A DNA stretch of 23,926 nt from Actinomycetota bacterium. GTDB taxonomy: Bacteria > Actinomycetota > Thermoleophilia > Gaiellales > Gaiellaceae. The position numbers were made by a program, and so were the translations under genes. Below are positions 21,619-23,926 of this stretch, one piece after another. The notes under the pieces were generated by a model. That model did not search any database. It had not been told where the DNA came from and saw only the letters and a program-made list of their open reading frames with translations. The DNA lies in assembly GCA_019236545.1 (NCBI GenBank), contig JAFAIV010000060.1, positions 1 to 23,926 of the forward strand. Direction: 5' to 3'. Numbering within the stretch: the first letter of the stretch is position 1; every line of letters starts with the position of its first letter.

Positions 21619-22790
21619 TCGCCCAGCAACAGCCAATGCACGTCCATGTTCGAGGCGCCGCGCTCGAGCAGCTCCGCGCGCGCGCCGGTGGGCTTCTCCG
21701 AGAGGAGGATCGGCACCTCCTGCTCGTGGCGGCCGCCGTGCGAGCGGAGCGGCCCGCGCAGCGCCGAGAGGTCGTGCTCCGCCTCGGTCTTCCCGAGCGC
21801 GGTGCGCGCGTCGGCGAGGACGACGAGGTCGCCGATCCGGTCGGCCGGCAGCGACAGCGACTCCGCGGCCTCGTCCCGCGTCAGCACCTCCTCGACGCCC
21901 TCGACGGCGAGCAGCGCGTCGCGCGAGGCGTCGAGCTCCTCGGCGGGCACGTGCACCCAGCACGCCGAGCCGAGCGCCGCGTGATGGACGACGTACGGGT
22001 CGGTGATCGGCAGGACGACGTGCGCGCTCGCGGGGAGGACGTCGCCGAGCCAGCGGACGTCCGGCTTCGCGTTCATGCCGTGGTCGGCGACGAGGCCGAG
22101 CCGCCAGCCGGCGTCGAGGTAGCGGCCGACGAGCTCGTCGAGCCGCTGCAGGTACGCGTCGCTGAGCTCCTCGCCCGGCGCGGCCGAGTGCTGGACGTAG
22201 TCCGTCAGCGAGACGTACAGGAGCTCGACCTCGAGCGGCTCGGCCAGGCCGAGGCCGAGCTCGAGCGCGTAGTGCGACACGTCCCAGTCGTAGATGGACG
22301 GCACCGGCCGCGAGACGAAGCGCGACACCGGGCCGTACGCCGCCAGCTCCAGCTCGGCCGCTTTCTCCGCCGAGACCGCCGGGACGTGGCCGTTCCCGAG
22401 CAGGAGGCGCAGCTTGTCCTTCGTCGTCACGGCCAGGACGGACACGCCCGCCAGTTCGAACGCAGCGTGGATCGACGGTGCGCGCAGCGCTGTCGGATCG
22501 GTCAGCTGCACCTCCTCGCCGCTCGGCGCGAGGTAATGGTTGCCGGGCAGGCCGTGGACGGACGGCGGCGCGCCGGTGACGATCGAGAGGTTGTTCGGGT
22601 TCGTGAAGCTCGGCAACTGCGAGCGGCCGCGCGCGTAGACGCCCTGTTCCGTCATCTCCCGGAGCCGCGGCACGAGCCCCCGCTCGAACGCGTCGTCGAT
22701 GTAGCGCGGGTCGACACCGTCGAGGCAGACGACGGCGGTCGGCGTGCCCGGCGGGGCGTAGAGGCGGCCGTTCGCCTCGACGGCCGTCAC
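21615..22790 (-). CDS. phnA: Phosphonoacetate hydrolase
   Basis: Zinc enzyme (391 aa) of the alkaline phosphatase/nucleotide pyrophosphatase superfamily that splits the C-P bond of phosphonoacetate to give acetate and phosphate. Candidate metal and nucleophile residues are D24 (VVCLDGVDP), T63 (PSFTNPNNLSIVTG), D197 and H201 (SLTDYVQH), D236 and H237 (VADHGMNAK), and H351 or H355 (RSHGGRHEQ). Lysines in VTTKDKLRLLLG match the substrate-binding region. These blocks in this order are typical of PhnA rather than of generic phosphodiesterases. The GTG start overlaps the phnW stop codon as GTGA, and its own stop codon overlaps phnY the same way. Not the same as E. coli PhnA, which is an unrelated protein with this symbol. 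Confidence 0.94.
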   Translation of the reverse strand: MTAVEANGRLYAPPGTPTAVVCLDGVDPRYIDDAFERGLVPRLREMTEQGVYARGRSQLPSFTNPNNLSIVTGAPPSVHGLPGNHYLAPSGEEVQLTDPTALRAPSIHAAFELAGVSVLAVTTKDKLRLLLGNGHVPAVSAEKAAELELAAYGPVSRFVSRPVPSIYDWDVSHYALELGLGLAEPLEVELLYVSLTDYVQHSAAPGEELSDAYLQRLDELVGRYLDAGWRLGLVADHGMNAKPDVRWLGDVLPASAHVVLPITDPYVVHHAALGSACWVHVPAEELDASRDALLAVEGVEEVLTRDEAAESLSLPADRIGDLVVLADARTALGKTEAEHDLSALRGPLRSHGGRHEQEVPILLSEKPTGARAELLERGASNMDVHWLLLGE

Positions 22791-23926
22791 GGACGAAGCT
22801 CCGCCAGCGCCCGTTCGAGCGCGGCGGCGAAGCGCCGCAGGTCGTCGGGCGTCAGCTCGCCCATGCACGCGACACGGAAGATCTCCGCGGCGAGCGCGCC
22901 CTGGCCCGCGTAGACGACGAAGCCGTCCGCGCGCAGCCGGTCGTGCAGCGCGGGGAACGAGACGCCCTCGGGCAGCCGCAGCGAGCGGATCGAGTGCGAG
23001 CGCGCCTCCGGCGCGACGAGCTGCTCCAGCCCGAGCCGCTCCATCGCCTCGTCGACGATCCGGCAGCGCTCGGCGTAGCGCGCACGGCGCCCCTCGATCC
23101 CCTCCTGCAGGGCGAGGTCGAGCGCCGCGTCGAGCGAGGCGAGCGCCGGGATCGCGGGCGTGAACGGGGGAGAGGATGTCGTCTCGACGTCGAGGTAGCC
23201 GACGAGGTCGAGCGCCACCGACGTCGGCTCGACGCTGCGCGCGCGGCGCGTCCCGGCGGGCGAGACGAAGACGAACGAGGCGCCCGGCAGGCCGTGCAGG
23301 CACTTGTTCGAGGTGCACGTCAGGAAGTCGATCCCGGGGCCGAGCGCGATCTCCTCGACCCCGAACGAGGAGATCGCGTCGACAACGGTGCAGACGCCGG
23401 CGTCGGCCGCAGCCTCCGCGAGCTCCGCAAGCGGGTTCAGGAGGCCGGTCGTCGTCTCGTGATGGACGACGGCGAGCGCGTCGAGCGCCTGCTCCTGGGC
23501 GAGCGCGTCGGCGACCACGGCCGCGTCGATCGGCTCCGTCCACGGCCCCTCGACCGCGACCGTCTCGATCCCGGCGCGGCGGGCGGTCTCGCGCAGGCGC
23601 GCGCCGTAGACGCCGTTGACGACGACGAGGAGGCGTCTCCCCGGCCGGACGGCGGCGCGGAGCGAGGCCTCGTTCGCGGACGTGCCGGAGCCGGAGAGCA
23701 GCGCGAGCTCCCAGTCGCGGCCGACGCCGGCGAGGCGGCGCAGCTTGTCGCGCAGCCGCCGGTCGAGCGCCTGGTACTCGGGCTCGCGGTGGCAGACGTC
23801 GGCGAGGCCGGCCGCGCGCTTGACCGACTCGCTCGTGAGGGACGGGCCGGGGTTCAGCAGGACGAGCCGCCGCTGCGATCCCTCCGGCCCCCAGCGCTCG
23901 GCGACGAGCGACTCGACCTCGTCCTC
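22787..23926 (-). CDS. phnW: 2-Aminoethylphosphonate-pyruvate transaminase, 5' end outside window
   Basis: PLP aminotransferase that converts 2-aminoethylphosphonate plus pyruvate to phosphonoacetaldehyde plus alanine. 379 residues are visible. LLNPGPSLTSESV, LLSGSGTSANEA, VVHHETTTGLLNP, the cofactor Asp in VVDAISSFG and the Schiff-base lysine in TSNKCLHGLPG (visible residue 208) are diagnostic. The frame stays open to the window edge, and no ATG, GTG or TTG occurs in frame before visible residue 137. The true start therefore lies outside, at least 24 residues before the NPGP motif. That is longer than a normal PhnW N-terminus and hints at a fusion. The ADVCHREPEY segment resembles PhnW domains joined to a nucleotidyltransferase. 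It is the first visible gene of the W-A-Y operon. Confidence 0.93.
   Translation of the reverse strand, partial: EDEVESLVAERWGPEGSQRRLVLLNPGPSLTSESVKRAAGLADVCHREPEYQALDRRLRDKLRRLAGVGRDWELALLSGSGTSANEASLRAAVRPGRRLLVVVNGVYGARLRETARRAGIETVAVEGPWTEPIDAAVVADALAQEQALDALAVVHHETTTGLLNPLAELAEAAADAGVCTVVDAISSFGVEEIALGPGIDFLTCTSNKCLHGLPGASFVFVSPAGTRRARSVEPTSVALDLVGYLDVETTSSPPFTPAIPALASLDAALDLALQEGIEGRRARYAERCRIVDEAMERLGLEQLVAPEARSHSIRSLRLPEGVSFPALHDRLRADGFVVYAGQGALAAEIFRVACMGELTPDDLRRFAAALERALAELRP

Noticed and set aside
17821..21984. Open frame of 1387 codons on the plus strand
   Set aside because: It lies opposite phnY and the spermidine-synthase-like gene, which carry intact family motifs. It is a shadow of GC-rich codon structure.
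1..23926. tRNA, rRNA, IS elements, integrases or CRISPR arrays
   Set aside because: I looked for T-loop consensus, transposase motifs and regular repeats with spacers and found none.

Overview
The window is very GC-rich, and nearly every codon ends in G or C. Gene content and style point to a high-GC actinobacterium. My best guess is the class Thermoleophilia (Solirubrobacterales/Gaiellales type). The reasons are actinobacterial-looking protein relatives, secreted proteins carrying 'QWQRC' modules, and many starts that look leaderless, with a TAnnnT box 5-8 nt before the start codon. The class is an inference. I saw no phage, transposon, CRISPR or tRNA/rRNA gene. Genes are packed tightly and no gene-free stretch exceeds about 210 bases.

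Layout. 1-915: the 3' part of a threonine aldolase gene, then a short convergent gap holding two copies of a TetR-like palindrome. 916-4241 (-): a MacB/LolD-type ABC exporter, ATPase plus a large FtsX-type permease, overlapping as GTGA. 4307-6081: a Ca2+/H+ antiporter (-) and a HAD hydrolase (+), divergent from one 7-bp symmetric promoter element. 6157-6585 (+): a small Cys-rich protein of unknown function. 6524-9629 (-): a three-gene overlapping operon of an AlkZ/YcaQ-like DNA glycosylase, endonuclease IV and an MFS exporter. It is divergent, through a second 7-bp symmetric element, from gltX (9648-10910, +), whose product lacks a catalytic-domain segment. 11121-12999 (+): a stand-alone receiver domain and an M3-like metallopeptidase. 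12996-14769 (-): a YihY/BrkB membrane protein and a NagD-type HAD phosphatase. 14831-18199 (-): two secreted proteins sharing a QWQRC module. 18208-20226 (-): a membrane-embedded spermidine-synthase-like protein. 20245-23926 (-): phnY, phnA and a 5'-truncated phnW.

How the genes fit together. The right-hand operon encodes a complete hydrolytic route for 2-aminoethylphosphonate. PhnW transaminates it to phosphonoacetaldehyde, PhnY oxidises that to phosphonoacetate, and PhnA cleaves phosphonoacetate to acetate and phosphate. The glycosylase-endonuclease IV-exporter operon reads as a base-excision repair plus efflux cassette, perhaps against DNA-alkylating or crosslinking compounds. That combined role is inferred from gene order and motifs.

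The most unusual sequence-level feature is promoter architecture. Nine starts have a TAnnnT hexamer at leaderless distance. Two divergent pairs share a TASSSTA heptamer read on both strands within 18-20 bp. In two other places the stop codon TAG of the upstream gene forms the first three bases of the next gene's box.
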